Assembly: GCA_051859505.1 (NCBI GenBank)
Contig: JBHYFN010000025.1
Location: 1 to 55,657 of the forward strand
Origin: JAFIEN01 sp051859505
GTDB taxonomy: Bacteria; Pseudomonadota; Alphaproteobacteria; Rhodobacterales; Rhodobacteraceae
DNA length: 55,657 nucleotides
Direction of reading: 5' to 3'
Shown here: piece by piece, positions 7,528 through 15,556 of the stretch
Numbering within the stretch: the first letter of the stretch is position 1
Layout of the letters: every line of letters starts with the position of its first letter
Notes under the pieces: model-generated
The model's database searches: none
What the model saw: only the letters and a program-made list of their open reading frames with translations
Told to the model about the DNA's origin: nothing
Program-made: the position numbers and the translations under genes

Positions 7528-8577
7528 ATGACACAGGAACAGGACAGAGGATCGAGCGCCGGTCCGCTGACAAAGATGAAGAAAGACACTGCAGCCAACG
7601 CCGCAAGACTGAGCGTCGCCCCCATGATGGACTGGACCGACCGCCATTGCCGCCGGTTGCACCGGGCCATCTCGGCGCGCGCGCTGCTTTATACCGAGAT
7701 GGTGACAGACCGGGCCGTGATCCATGGCGACCGTGACCGCCTTCTGGGGTTCGATCCGGTCGAGCATCCCGTCGCGCTGCAACTGGGCGGCAACGATCCC
7801 GCGCTTCTGGCAGAGGCGGCGCGGATCGGGGCGGAGCGGGGCTATGACGAGATCAACCTGAACTGCGGCTGCCCTTCGGACCGGGTGCAATCGGGTTGCT
7901 TCGGGGCCGTGCTGATGGAACAGCCCGCGCTGGTGGCCGACTGCGTGGCGGCCATGCAGGCCGTCGTCGATGTGCCCGTCACCGTCAAATGCCGCATCGG
8001 CGTGGACGAGCAGGAGCCGCGCGAGGTCTTGCCGCGCTTTCTGGAAACCGTCAGCGCGGCCGGTGTGAGCCGTTTCGTGATCCATGCCCGCAAGGCCTGG
8101 CTGCAGGGCCTTTCGCCGAAGGAAAACCGCGAGGTGCCGCCGCTTGACTATCCGCTGGTGGCCGAGATGAAGCGGGCCTTTCCGCACCTCACCATCTGCG
8201 TCAACGGCGGCATCGCGACGCTGGACGAGGCGATGGGCTTTCTCGAGGCGGGGCTTGATGGGGTGATGATCGGGCGGGCGGCCTATCATCAGCCGATGGA
8301 GGTTCTGGGCGCGGCCGATCTGCGGATCTGGGGCGAGGGGCGGGTGAAATCGCCCGCCGAGGTGGTCGAGGAGATGCTGCCCCATATCGAGGCGCATCTG
8401 GCCGCGGGCGGGCGGCTGCATCAGGTGACGCGGCACATGCTGGGCCTCTATTCGGGCCGGCCCGGGGCGCGGGGCTGGCGGCGGGTGCTGTCGACCGAGG
8501 CGGTCAAGGACGGGGCCGGGCCCGAGGTTCTGGCCCGCGCTCTGGCCGAGGTCGGGGCAGGGGCGGCGGCGGCCTGA
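7528..8577 (+). CDS. dusA: tRNA-dihydrouridine synthase A (DusA)
   Basis: A 349-residue TIM-barrel flavoenzyme that reduces uridine 20/20a in the D loop of tRNA with NADPH and FMN. Seen: LSVAPMMDWTDRHCR at the barrel start, the INLNCGCPSDRV motif, the catalytic cysteine in QSGCFGAVLM (about residue 124), phosphate-binding CVNGGI and VMIGRAAYHQP, and the DusA-type C-terminal TRHMLGLYSGRPGARGWRR. ATG 7528 is used. A TTG three codons earlier extends the frame and is less likely. A later ATG at 7576 would still keep the whole domain. It stands alone, followed by tandem repeats. dusA 5' ends are known integration sites, but no integrase is present here. Confidence 0.95.
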   Translation: MTQEQDRGSSAGPLTKMKKDTAANAARLSVAPMMDWTDRHCRRLHRAISARALLYTEMVTDRAVIHGDRDRLLGFDPVEHPVALQLGGNDPALLAEAARIGAERGYDEINLNCGCPSDRVQSGCFGAVLMEQPALVADCVAAMQAVVDVPVTVKCRIGVDEQEPREVLPRFLETVSAAGVSRFVIHARKAWLQGLSPKENREVPPLDYPLVAEMKRAFPHLTICVNGGIATLDEAMGFLEAGLDGVMIGRAAYHQPMEVLGAADLRIWGEGRVKSPAEVVEEMLPHIEAHLAAGGRLHQVTRHMLGLYSGRPGARGWRRVLSTEAVKDGAGPEVLARALAEVGAGAAAA

Positions 8578-8582
8578 GGCGG

Positions 8583-8713
8583 GGCGCAACGGACGGGCGC
8601 AGCGGACGGGTGCAGCGGACGGGCACAACGGACGGGGCGCAACGGACGGGCACAACGGACGGGTGCAGCGGACGGGTGTAACGGGCGGGGTGCAACGGAC
8701 GGGTGCAACGGGG
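8583..8713. repeat. Imperfect tandem repeat, about 13 bp by 10 copies
   Basis: Units of the form GGGYRCARCGGAC (for example GGGTGCAGCGGAC, GGGCACAACGGAC) repeat with 12-14 bp spacing right after the dusA stop. Variation is mostly C/T and A/G in the middle of the unit. It fills the gap before the TauE/SafE gene. No function is evident; a minisatellite is the plainest reading. Confidence 0.85.
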
Positions 8714-8804
8714 CGCTGGCAGAGGGGGCGGCGCTTGTGTATCACCCCGGCAGTCCAGTCCCGGCCTCTCCCTTCCGGTCAGGGGCCGCTTGCAGGAGCC
8801 TCTC

Positions 8805-9629
8805 ATGCCGGATCCCGGTCTCTATGCGCTCATGGCGCTTCTGCTGCTGGCGACAGGGGCCTTCGCGGGCATTCTTGCGGGGCTTCTGGGCGTGGGCGGG
8901 GGCATCGTGCTGGTGCCGGCCTTTTTCTATGTCTTCACCATTCTGGGCTATGACAGCCCGCAGCTGATGCAGATGTGTCTGGCGACCTCGCTGGCGACGA
9001 TCATCGTGACCTCGACCCGCTCGGTTCTGGCGCATAACCGGCGCGGGGCGGTGGACTGGTCGGTGATCCGAAGCTGGGCGCCGGGGATCGCGGTGGGCGC
9101 GATCGCGGGGGTGGTGCTGGCCTCGCAACTGCGCTCGACCGCGCTGCAGGCGATCTTTGGCGGGTTGGCGGCGCTGGTCGCGCTTTACATGATCCTGGGC
9201 CGGTCGGACTGGCGGTTGGGAACAGCGATGCCCGGGGGCGGCTTGCGGGCGCTGCTGTCGCCGGGGGTGGGGTTTCTGTCGGTGCTCATGGGGATCGGCG
9301 GCGGGTCGTTCGGGGTGCCGATCCTGACGCTGTACAACACGCCGATGCATCGTGCCGTGGCGACGGCGGCGGGGTTCGGGGTGCTGATCGCGGTGCCCTC
9401 GGTGCTCGGGTTCCTGTTCGTGACCATGCCGCCCGGGGGGCGGCCGCCGCTCACGCTCGGGGCGGTCAACCTGATCGCCTTCGGCCTTGTCATCGCGATG
9501 ACGCTGATCACCGCGCCCCTGGGCGCGGCGCTGGCGCATCGCACCGATGCGGCCCGGCTGCGCCGGATCTTTGGCGTGTTCCTGGCGCTGGTGGCGCTGA
9601 ACATGCTGCGCAAGGCGGCCGGATGGTAG
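8805..9629 (+). CDS. TauE/SafE (TSUP) family permease
   Basis: A 274-residue membrane protein with about eight helices and the duplicated TSUP glycine motifs: FAGILAGLLGVGGGIVLVP in the first half and GFLSVLMGIGGGSFGVPIL in the second. The family exports or imports organosulfur anions such as sulfite, sulfoacetate or taurine-derived compounds; the substrate cannot be told. ATG 8805 is chosen for AGGAG at 8794-8798 with good spacing. The longer frame from 8703 runs through the tandem repeat and is not protein-like. Its last 7 nt overlap the next gene. Confidence 0.88.
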   Translation: MPDPGLYALMALLLLATGAFAGILAGLLGVGGGIVLVPAFFYVFTILGYDSPQLMQMCLATSLATIIVTSTRSVLAHNRRGAVDWSVIRSWAPGIAVGAIAGVVLASQLRSTALQAIFGGLAALVALYMILGRSDWRLGTAMPGGGLRALLSPGVGFLSVLMGIGGGSFGVPILTLYNTPMHRAVATAAGFGVLIAVPSVLGFLFVTMPPGGRPPLTLGAVNLIAFGLVIAMTLITAPLGAALAHRTDAARLRRIFGVFLALVALNMLRKAAGW

Positions 9630-10429
9630 AGCCGCGGGACGAGCTGCGAGAGCGGGGCTTCGCCTGTCTGCCGCGCGAGGCGGCGGTGCTGCACTGGGCC
9701 GAGGCCGCGCGGCCTGCCGCCCTCCGCGTGACCGCCGATCCTGCAATGCGGGCGCGCTGGCTGCGCCATGGCGAAACCTGGTTCGTGGGCGTCGATGCCC
9801 TGCCCAATGCGCCCGATGGCGCGGTCGGGGGCGTGCCGCTGGAGGGAAGTTGGCGCGAGATCGTGCAGGCGGAGGGTCTGTGGAGCGGCGCGCTGCACCC
9901 GGCGCAGCTTTCGGTGGTCTATCCCGGCTATCCGCGCCGCGATGCCGAGGAAAGCCCGGCCGCCCACCGCTTTCGCCGCGACAGGGACGCCGCGCATCTG
10001 GATGGCCTTCTGCCCGAAGGCCCCGCCCGCCGCCGCCACCTGCGCGAGCATCACGCCTTTCTGCTGGGCCTGCCGCTGACCGAGGTGACAGAGGCGACCG
10101 CGCCCTTCGTCATCTGGGAGGGCAGTCACCATCTGGTGCGGGCCGCGCTGATCCGGCGTCTGGGCGGGATCGCGCCCGCGCTGTGGGGGGCGGAGGATCT
10201 GACCGAGGATTATGCCGCCCTGCGCCGCGAAGTTTTCGAGACCTGCCCCCGCCGCATCCTGACCGCAGGGCCGGGCGAGGCGATCCTCGCGCATCGCCTG
10301 TCGATCCACGGCGTCGCGCCCTGGGGGGAGGGCGATGGCGAGGACGAGGTGGGGCGGATGATCGCCTGGTTCCGGCCGGAGACAGCGAATCTTCGCGGCT
10401 GGCTTTTGGGGGACGACAAAGCCGGTTAG
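9623..10429 (+). CDS. Putative Fe(II)/2-oxoglutarate-dependent oxygenase-like protein
   Basis: A 268-residue protein whose middle carries DAAHLDGLL (H125-x-D127). A distal histidine follows in ILAHRLSIHGVAPW (His224 or His229), and then an arginine in GRMIAWFRPE (Arg245). This order of HxD, distal His and Arg is the iron and 2-oxoglutarate binding set of double-stranded beta-helix oxygenases such as phytanoyl-CoA hydroxylase relatives. The substrate is unknown. The ATG overlaps the stop of the TSUP gene by 7 nt, so translation is probably coupled and the two may act on the same compound. The family call is from motifs only. Confidence 0.6.
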   Translation: MVEPRDELRERGFACLPREAAVLHWAEAARPAALRVTADPAMRARWLRHGETWFVGVDALPNAPDGAVGGVPLEGSWREIVQAEGLWSGALHPAQLSVVYPGYPRRDAEESPAAHRFRRDRDAAHLDGLLPEGPARRRHLREHHAFLLGLPLTEVTEATAPFVIWEGSHHLVRAALIRRLGGIAPALWGAEDLTEDYAALRREVFETCPRRILTAGPGEAILAHRLSIHGVAPWGEGDGEDEVGRMIAWFRPETANLRGWLLGDDKAG

Positions 10430-10484
10430 GCCGGTGCGGGGCCGGATGCAGCGGCGGGCGGCCACGGGGCCGGGGGCGCAAGGC

Positions 10485-11081
10485 TCAGCGCAGCAGCATC
10501 CAGAGGGCCACGGCGGCGAGCATCGCCCCGAAGATCAGGTTCATGCCCCGCGCGCCCGAGGCGCTGCGAAACCGCCGGGTGAGGAGGTCTCCCGCGAGGG
10601 TCCAGACGGCGAAGGCCAGAAGGTTGTTCAGGGTAAAGACCACGGTGATCCAGAGGATCAGCGCGGGATCCTGCGCCCCCGAGGCGGGCAGGAACTGGCT
10701 GAACATCAGGGCGATGATCAGATAGGCCTTCGGGTTGAACAGCAGCAGCACCGCCCCGTCCAGCGCACTGGCCTGCCGCGCCTTTGCGGTTGCGGTCGTG
10801 GCGCCCGCCCGCAGGAACCCCCAGGCCAGCCACAGCACATAAAGCGCGCCGGCAAAGCGGATGAGATCGAAAAGGCCCGGGCTGAGGGTCGCCAGCCCCG
10901 AGAAGCCAAGCCCGATGGCGGCCGTGACGACGAGGGTCGCCAGATGATAACCGGTCGTCGCCGGGATCGAGCCGCGCAGGCCGAAGCGCCCGCCGATGGC
11001 GGCAAAGACCATGTTGCCCGGTCCGGGGCTATAGGCCAGCGGCAGAAGGAAGATCAGCAGGGCAAGGGTCAACTCGAACAT
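10485..11081 (-). CDS. LysE/RhtB family amino-acid exporter
   Basis: A 198-residue protein with about six hydrophobic helices. The LysE N-terminal motif LAYSPGPGNMVFAAIGGRFG is at residues 15-34, and FNPKAYLIIALMFSQFL is in the middle helix. Both are typical of the family that exports lysine, threonine, homoserine or similar metabolites. Length matches the family (about 200). ATG 11081 follows GAGGATGCCCCG on the reverse strand. It converges with the oxygenase gene over a 55-nt gap. Substrate not predictable. Confidence 0.9.
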   Translation of the reverse strand: MFELTLALLIFLLPLAYSPGPGNMVFAAIGGRFGLRGSIPATTGYHLATLVVTAAIGLGFSGLATLSPGLFDLIRFAGALYVLWLAWGFLRAGATTATAKARQASALDGAVLLLFNPKAYLIIALMFSQFLPASGAQDPALILWITVVFTLNNLLAFAVWTLAGDLLTRRFRSASGARGMNLIFGAMLAAVALWMLLR

Positions 11082-11267
11082 CGGGGCATCCTCGAAAAGG
11101 TTGCCCTCTTCTGTCGGAGGCCGATGCCGCGCGCGACCCGGTTCTTGCGCAAAGGGGCGGGGCGCGCTGCATCCGGCGCGGCGTGCGGCACAGCCTTCAG
11201 GATGATCCCGAGCCAGCCTTGGGCCGCCCGAAGAGCCTTCGCCCCCGGAGCCCTCTGAAAACCCCGC

Positions 11268-11537
11268 CTAGTCGCCCTTCCCGAGCCGCGCCGCGCGACC
11301 GCCGCGGCGGCCGGTGGGGCGGGGGTCGCGGGCGGGCAGGTCGTCCATGATCTTGCGGCGCGCCTCGGGGGTCAGGCGCGACCAGCCGCCGATCTCGTCT
11401 ATCGTGCGGTGACAGCCCAGGCAGAGCCGCGTCTCGGGATGGATGACGCAGATCTTGATGCAGGGGCTTTCGATCTCGGCGCGTTGCCAGATCTTGTCTG
11501 AGGGCCAGATCTTGTCGGAGGGATCAGGTCGGGTCAC
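11268..11537 (-). CDS. DUF1289-family small cysteine-motif protein
   Basis: An 89-residue protein with the DUF1289 pattern SPCIKICVIHPETRLCLGCHRTIDEIGGW. It has two pairs of closely spaced cysteines (C-x3-C and C-x2-C), likely binding a metal, followed by LTPEARRKIM and a basic tail. The probable start is GTG 11537, whose bases overlap the ruvX stop as GTGA. This points to translational coupling in ccmI-ruvX-DUF1289. Repeated KIWPSDKIW near the N-terminus reflects a short DNA duplication (AGATCTTGTC twice). Function of the family is unknown. Confidence 0.85.
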   Translation of the reverse strand: MTRPDPSDKIWPSDKIWQRAEIESPCIKICVIHPETRLCLGCHRTIDEIGGWSRLTPEARRKIMDDLPARDPRPTGRRGGRAARLGKGD

Positions 11538-12010
11538 GGCGCCCCCTTCAGATGGCCAAGCCGGTCAAGCAACCCCTGCAGGATAAACCCGGCCGCGACG
11601 TGATCTATGACCTCGGCGCGACGCTTTCGAGACGTATCCGCCTCCAGCAGCGCGCGTTCCGCCGCCACCGTGGACAGGCGCTCGTCCCACAAAAGGATCG
11701 GCAGGTCGCTCAGCCCCGCAAGGTTGCGCGCGAAGGCGCGGGCCGATTGCGCGCGCGGCCCCTCGGATCCATCCATGTTGAGCGGCAGGCCCAGCACGAA
11801 ACCGCACAGCGCCCGGTGTGCCGCGATCTCGAGCAGGCGGGCCGCATCGAGGCTGAACTTGCTTCGCCGGATCGTCTCGAGCGGGGTGGCCACATGGCGC
11901 AGCCCGTCCGAGACGGCGACGCCGATCGTCTTGGTGCCAAGGTCAAGGCCGGCCAGCGCGCCATGGGGCGGCAGGACGGCGGCCAGATCCTCGGCGCTGG
12001 CGCAGATCAT
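11534..12010 (-). CDS. ruvX: Putative pre-16S rRNA nuclease / RuvX (YqgF)
   Basis: A 158-residue RNase H-fold protein with LAGLDLGTKTIGVAVSDGL (first catalytic Asp), FVLGLPLNMDGSEG, LLWDERLSTVAAE (Glu) and EVIDHVAAGFILQGLLD (last Asp region). These are the four sequence blocks of YqgF/RuvX. Family members process the 16S rRNA 5' end, and a role in Holliday junction resolution has also been proposed. The ATG overlaps the ccmI stop as ATGA, and its stop overlaps the DUF1289 start. N-terminal length is slightly above the usual (about 20 extra residues). Confidence 0.94.
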   Translation of the reverse strand: MICASAEDLAAVLPPHGALAGLDLGTKTIGVAVSDGLRHVATPLETIRRSKFSLDAARLLEIAAHRALCGFVLGLPLNMDGSEGPRAQSARAFARNLAGLSDLPILLWDERLSTVAAERALLEADTSRKRRAEVIDHVAAGFILQGLLDRLGHLKGAP

Positions 12011-13500
12011 GGGGCGGTATCGCCCGCCCCGGTAGCATTCTCGGCGCCACCCTCTTCGGGACCGGCCTCGCCGTCACCACCCTCGTCGTCACCCTCCGGT
12101 GCGGGGGCGGCGTCGCTGTCGTCGCCACCTTCGGTCGGCGCCTCCACAGGCAGCCCGGCCAAAAGCGCCGCCCGGGTCAGGATCACCATCGACTCTTCCG
12201 ACGCGGCAAAGGCCATCTGCGCCTCGGCCCAGATCGAGCCTGCGGTCTCGATCTCGCCCAGAACCGCATAGGCCGAGATCAGCTGCGCCCAGTCCTCGGC
12301 CGAGCCGCCCTGAACGGCCAGCCTCTCGGCCAGTTGCGCGACCATGCCCCGGATCATCTGGTCGCGCACCTCCGGGTCAAGATCGGCGGCGGCGGCGATG
12401 TCCTCGGCGCTGGGGCCGCGCTCGGCCGGGGCAGGGGGCGGGGTGTAGTCGCGCCCCGCGAGGAACGAGACATCGTCGATCTGCGCCAGCGCCATGCGCC
12501 GGTGCAGGCTGCCTGCGGGCGCCTGTTCCAGCACCGTGCGCCAGAGGCCGAAGGTCAGGTCCGGCCGCCCGGTCTGCAGATGCATCAGCCCGGCATAATA
12601 GCGCGCGGCCAGATTGCCCGGATCCAGCGCCTCGATCCGTTCGATCACCTCATCCGCCTCGGGCGAGACATGGCCCCGCGCGGCCGCCACCATCCGGTCA
12701 AGCAGCGCCGTCAGATCCCCGGCCGTCACATCCTCGCCCCGCAGCGCGATCACCTCGGCCTGTGCGGCGGCGGCGGCGGCGTAATTGCCCAGCTGCGCCT
12801 CGTGCAGGGACAAGAGTTCCCAGCCGGTCAGGTTGTCGGGGTTCTCGGGCATCAACTCGCGCAGCCGTTCGACCGCGGCCAGCAGGGTGGGATCGGCCTC
12901 GGGCAGCGAGCGGGGCAGGGTGGCGACGATGGCCTCTGCCTCGGCCTGGCTGATGCGGTTCGCGCGCATCGCCTCGGCCTCGGCCAGCCGCGCGGCGCGG
13001 GGCTGGTCGGGAAAGCCGGGGGCGCCGACCCCGTCGAAGATCGGGGTCAGGTCGAAACCCCGGCCGCCGATCCGCACCGGCAGGGTCAGATCGTCGCGCA
13101 GCGTCGCGATCTCTTCGTCGCTGTAGTCCAGCGCCCGCAAAAGCGCCGCCGTGCCGCCATAAAGCGTGAGCGAGCCCACAACCAGCACAAGCGCCGCGAC
13201 CACGGCCACCACCATGCTGCGCGACCGGGGCGCCTCGCGCATCGGCCTGACTCCGGCGCGGTCTGCGGCCAGCAGCCTGCGCGCAATCTCGGTCCGCGCG
13301 CGTTCGGCCTCTTCGGGGTCAAGGACACCGCGCGCCACATCCCGCTCGACTTCGGCCAGCTGGTCGCGGTAGAGCGCCACATCCTCCGACCCGCCGGGTT
13401 CCTCCTCCTCCTGCCGGCGCAGCAGAGGGACGATGAGGCTTGCCGCGATGGCAAGCGCCAGAACGGTCGCGATGATCCAGAACAGCATCGGTGAAATCAT
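12007..13500 (-). CDS. ccmI: Cytochrome c biogenesis protein CcmI
   Basis: A 497-residue inner-membrane protein. There is one N-terminal helix (residues 5-25), a basic/acidic cytoplasmic loop with YRDQLAEVERDVARGVLDPEEAERARTEI cut by several short blocks typical of CcmI, and a second helix at about 95-117. A long periplasmic part with TPR-like helices follows. CcmI chaperones apocytochrome c for heme ligation by CcmF/H. The C-terminal 45 residues are Gly/Glu/Asp-rich low complexity. It heads a cluster with ruvX and the DUF1289 gene through 4-bp overlaps. ATG 13500 gives MISPMLFW; Met5 is an alternative. Confidence 0.92.
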   Translation of the reverse strand: MISPMLFWIIATVLALAIAASLIVPLLRRQEEEEPGGSEDVALYRDQLAEVERDVARGVLDPEEAERARTEIARRLLAADRAGVRPMREAPRSRSMVVAVVAALVLVVGSLTLYGGTAALLRALDYSDEEIATLRDDLTLPVRIGGRGFDLTPIFDGVGAPGFPDQPRAARLAEAEAMRANRISQAEAEAIVATLPRSLPEADPTLLAAVERLRELMPENPDNLTGWELLSLHEAQLGNYAAAAAAQAEVIALRGEDVTAGDLTALLDRMVAAARGHVSPEADEVIERIEALDPGNLAARYYAGLMHLQTGRPDLTFGLWRTVLEQAPAGSLHRRMALAQIDDVSFLAGRDYTPPPAPAERGPSAEDIAAAADLDPEVRDQMIRGMVAQLAERLAVQGGSAEDWAQLISAYAVLGEIETAGSIWAEAQMAFAASEESMVILTRAALLAGLPVEAPTEGGDDSDAAPAPEGDDEGGDGEAGPEEGGAENATGAGDTAP

Positions 13501-13752
13501 GGGGCGGTCGATCCTTTCCCGCGCTATCTAGCCGCTGCGCCCCGCGACAGGAAGGGGCTGCGGCAAGAGGCCCCCCCGAGGCACCCACGAGGCACCCCCG
13601 GGGCCGCCCCCCGCAAGGCGCCCGGCCGCGCACCCCTCCGCCGCCTGTCGCATTCGCGGGGCTTTGTGCCGCAGACGGTCGCCATTCTCATTGCCGGAAG
13701 GTCCAGTTACAACCCGTACCAGAACCGCGCCCGGACCCGGGGAGTCGCCCAG

Positions 13753-15000
13753 ATGAAACGCTATTCCGCCTTCGCCATCGCCCGAGAGGCCCTGCGCCAC
13801 CACCTCGGCTGGGAACGCGCCTGGAAAAGCCCGGCCCCGCGCCAAAGCTATGACGCGATCATCGTGGGCGCGGGCGGGCATGGCCTTGCCACCGCCTATT
13901 ACCTTGGCAAGAACCACGGCATCCGCAATGTCGCGATCCTCGAAAAGGGCTGGCTCGGCGGCGGCAACACAGGCCGCAACACGACGATCATCCGCTCGAA
14001 CTACCTGCAGGACCCTTCCGCCGCGATCTACGAGAAATCCCGCAGCCTCTACGAGACGCTGAGCCAGGAGCTGAACTACAACATCATGTTCAGCCCCCGC
14101 GGCGTGATGATGCTGGCCCAGACCGAACACGAGGTGCGGGGCTACAGGCGCACCGCCCATGCCAACGCGCTGCAGGGGGTGGCCACCGAATTCATCGGCC
14201 CCGAGCGGGTGAAGGAGCTCTGCCCCATCATCCGCATCGACGGCCCCCGCTACCCCGTCCTCGGCGCGCTCTGGCAGGCCCGCGGCGGCACCGCGCGCCA
14301 TGATGCGGTGGCCTGGGGCTATGCGCGCGCCTGCTCCGACATGGGCATGGACATCATCCAGCAATGCGAGGTGACGGCCATCCGGCAAGAGGGCGGCCGC
14401 GTCACCGGGGTCGAAACAACGAAGGGCGCCATCGGTTGTGACAGGCTGGGCCTCGTCGTCGCCGGCCATTCCGGCGTGCTGGCGCGGATGGCGGGCTTTC
14501 GGCTGCCCATCGAATCCCTGGCGCTGCAGGCGCTGGTGTCCGAACCGATCAAGCCCTGCATGGACGTGGTCGTCATGGCCAACACGGTGCATGGCTACAT
14601 GAGCCAGTCCGACAAGGGCGAGATGGTGATCGGCGGCGGCACCGACGGGTTCAACAACTACACTCAGCGCGGCAGCTTCCACCATATCGAGGAAACCGTC
14701 CGCGCCCTGATCGAGACCTTCCCGATGATCTCTCGCCTCAAGATGCTGCGGCAATGGGGCGGCATCGTCGACATGACCGGCGACCGCTCGCCCATCATCT
14801 CGAAAACCCCGCTCGGCGGCTGCTTCGTCAACTGCGGCTGGGGCACGGGCGGCTTCAAGGCGATCCCCGGCTCGGGCTGGGCGATGGCGGAGCTCATGGC
14901 AAAGGGCGAACCGGGGCCTTTGGCCGAGGATTTCTCGATGTACCGCTTCCGCGAGGGGAAATTCATCGACGAAAGCGTCGCGGCGGGGGTGGCGCATTGA
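13753..15000 (+). CDS. soxB: Sarcosine oxidase beta subunit SoxB (operon 1)
   Basis: A 415-residue flavoprotein with the FAD dinucleotide motif YDAIIVGAGGHGLATAYYL (residues 33-51) and EKG. His183 in GGTARHDAVAWGYAR is the position of the histidine that covalently holds FMN in characterised heterotetrameric sarcosine oxidases. With SoxA, SoxD and SoxG it oxidatively demethylates sarcosine to glycine, giving 5,10-methylene-THF and hydrogen peroxide. ATG 13753 (MKRYSAFAIAREALRHHLG) matches family N-termini. A longer frame from 13666 does not. Only 35 percent or so of the region downstream before soxD is normal sequence because of an assembly gap. A paralogue lies at 36741. Confidence 0.95.
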   Translation: MKRYSAFAIAREALRHHLGWERAWKSPAPRQSYDAIIVGAGGHGLATAYYLGKNHGIRNVAILEKGWLGGGNTGRNTTIIRSNYLQDPSAAIYEKSRSLYETLSQELNYNIMFSPRGVMMLAQTEHEVRGYRRTAHANALQGVATEFIGPERVKELCPIIRIDGPRYPVLGALWQARGGTARHDAVAWGYARACSDMGMDIIQQCEVTAIRQEGGRVTGVETTKGAIGCDRLGLVVAGHSGVLARMAGFRLPIESLALQALVSEPIKPCMDVVVMANTVHGYMSQSDKGEMVIGGGTDGFNNYTQRGSFHHIEETVRALIETFPMISRLKMLRQWGGIVDMTGDRSPIISKTPLGGCFVNCGWGTGGFKAIPGSGWAMAELMAKGEPGPLAEDFSMYRFREGKFIDESVAAGVAH

Positions 15001-15139
15001 TGCCGGCCCTCTCCCTCGCCTGGCCCCCCGCCCCGGCGCGCAAACCGGGCATGCGCAGAGCCGATCTCGGGTCCAGCGGACCGCTTGCTCCTTGCTCTCG
15101 CTCCCCGCTTCTTTTGTTCCCAAATATCCCGGGGGTCCG

Positions 15140-15204
<65 letters not shown>

Positions 15205-15226
15205 TCCGCCAGCGCGAGGCTTGCCC

Positions 15227-15556
15227 ATGCTGACCCTCACCTGCCCCTATTGCGGCGTCCCCGCTGACGAGACCGAACTCCAGGCCGGCGGCGAGGCGCA
15301 TCTGAAACGGTTCGGCCCCGGATCGACGGATGCCGAATTCGACGGCTATCTCTTCGCCCGCGAAAACCCCAAGGGCGTGCATTTCGAACGCTGGCGCCAT
15401 GCCTATGGCTGCGGCAAATGGTTCCTCGCCGCGCGCTGCACCGCGACGCTGCAGGTCTTCGGCACCTATGAGGCGCAATCGACCGCGCCGCCGCAGCATA
15501 TCCGCGACGCGATCACCGCCCATCGCCCCGGCTGGACCTGGAGGGACATCGCATGA
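15227..15556 (+). CDS. soxD: Sarcosine oxidase delta subunit SoxD (operon 1)
   Basis: A 109-residue zinc protein beginning MLTLTCPYCGVPADETEL. Cys6, Cys9, His58 and Cys62 (CPYC and RHAYGCGKWF) form the Cys3His zinc site known for heterotetrameric sarcosine oxidase delta subunits. Its role is structural within SoxABDG. ATG 15227 sits just after the poly-C run and is preceded by GCGAGG. Its stop overlaps the soxA start as ATGA, so it is translationally coupled to soxA. Confidence 0.93.
   Translation: MLTLTCPYCGVPADETELQAGGEAHLKRFGPGSTDAEFDGYLFARENPKGVHFERWRHAYGCGKWFLAARCTATLQVFGTYEAQSTAPPQHIRDAITAHRPGWTWRDIA

Noticed and set aside
7528..7700. dusA 5' end as an integration site for the neighbouring module
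   Set aside because: dusA is a known target of a group of integrases, but no integrase or duplicated target end was seen nearby.
8583..8713. CRISPR-like array
   Set aside because: Units are contiguous and about 13 bp with no unique spacers. The repeats at 22699-22838 and 53193-53232 fail for the same reason.
7477..8745. 422-codon minus-strand frame with repeated VRC/RPLHP peptides
   Set aside because: It is antisense to dusA and translates the intergenic minisatellite; not a repeat protein.
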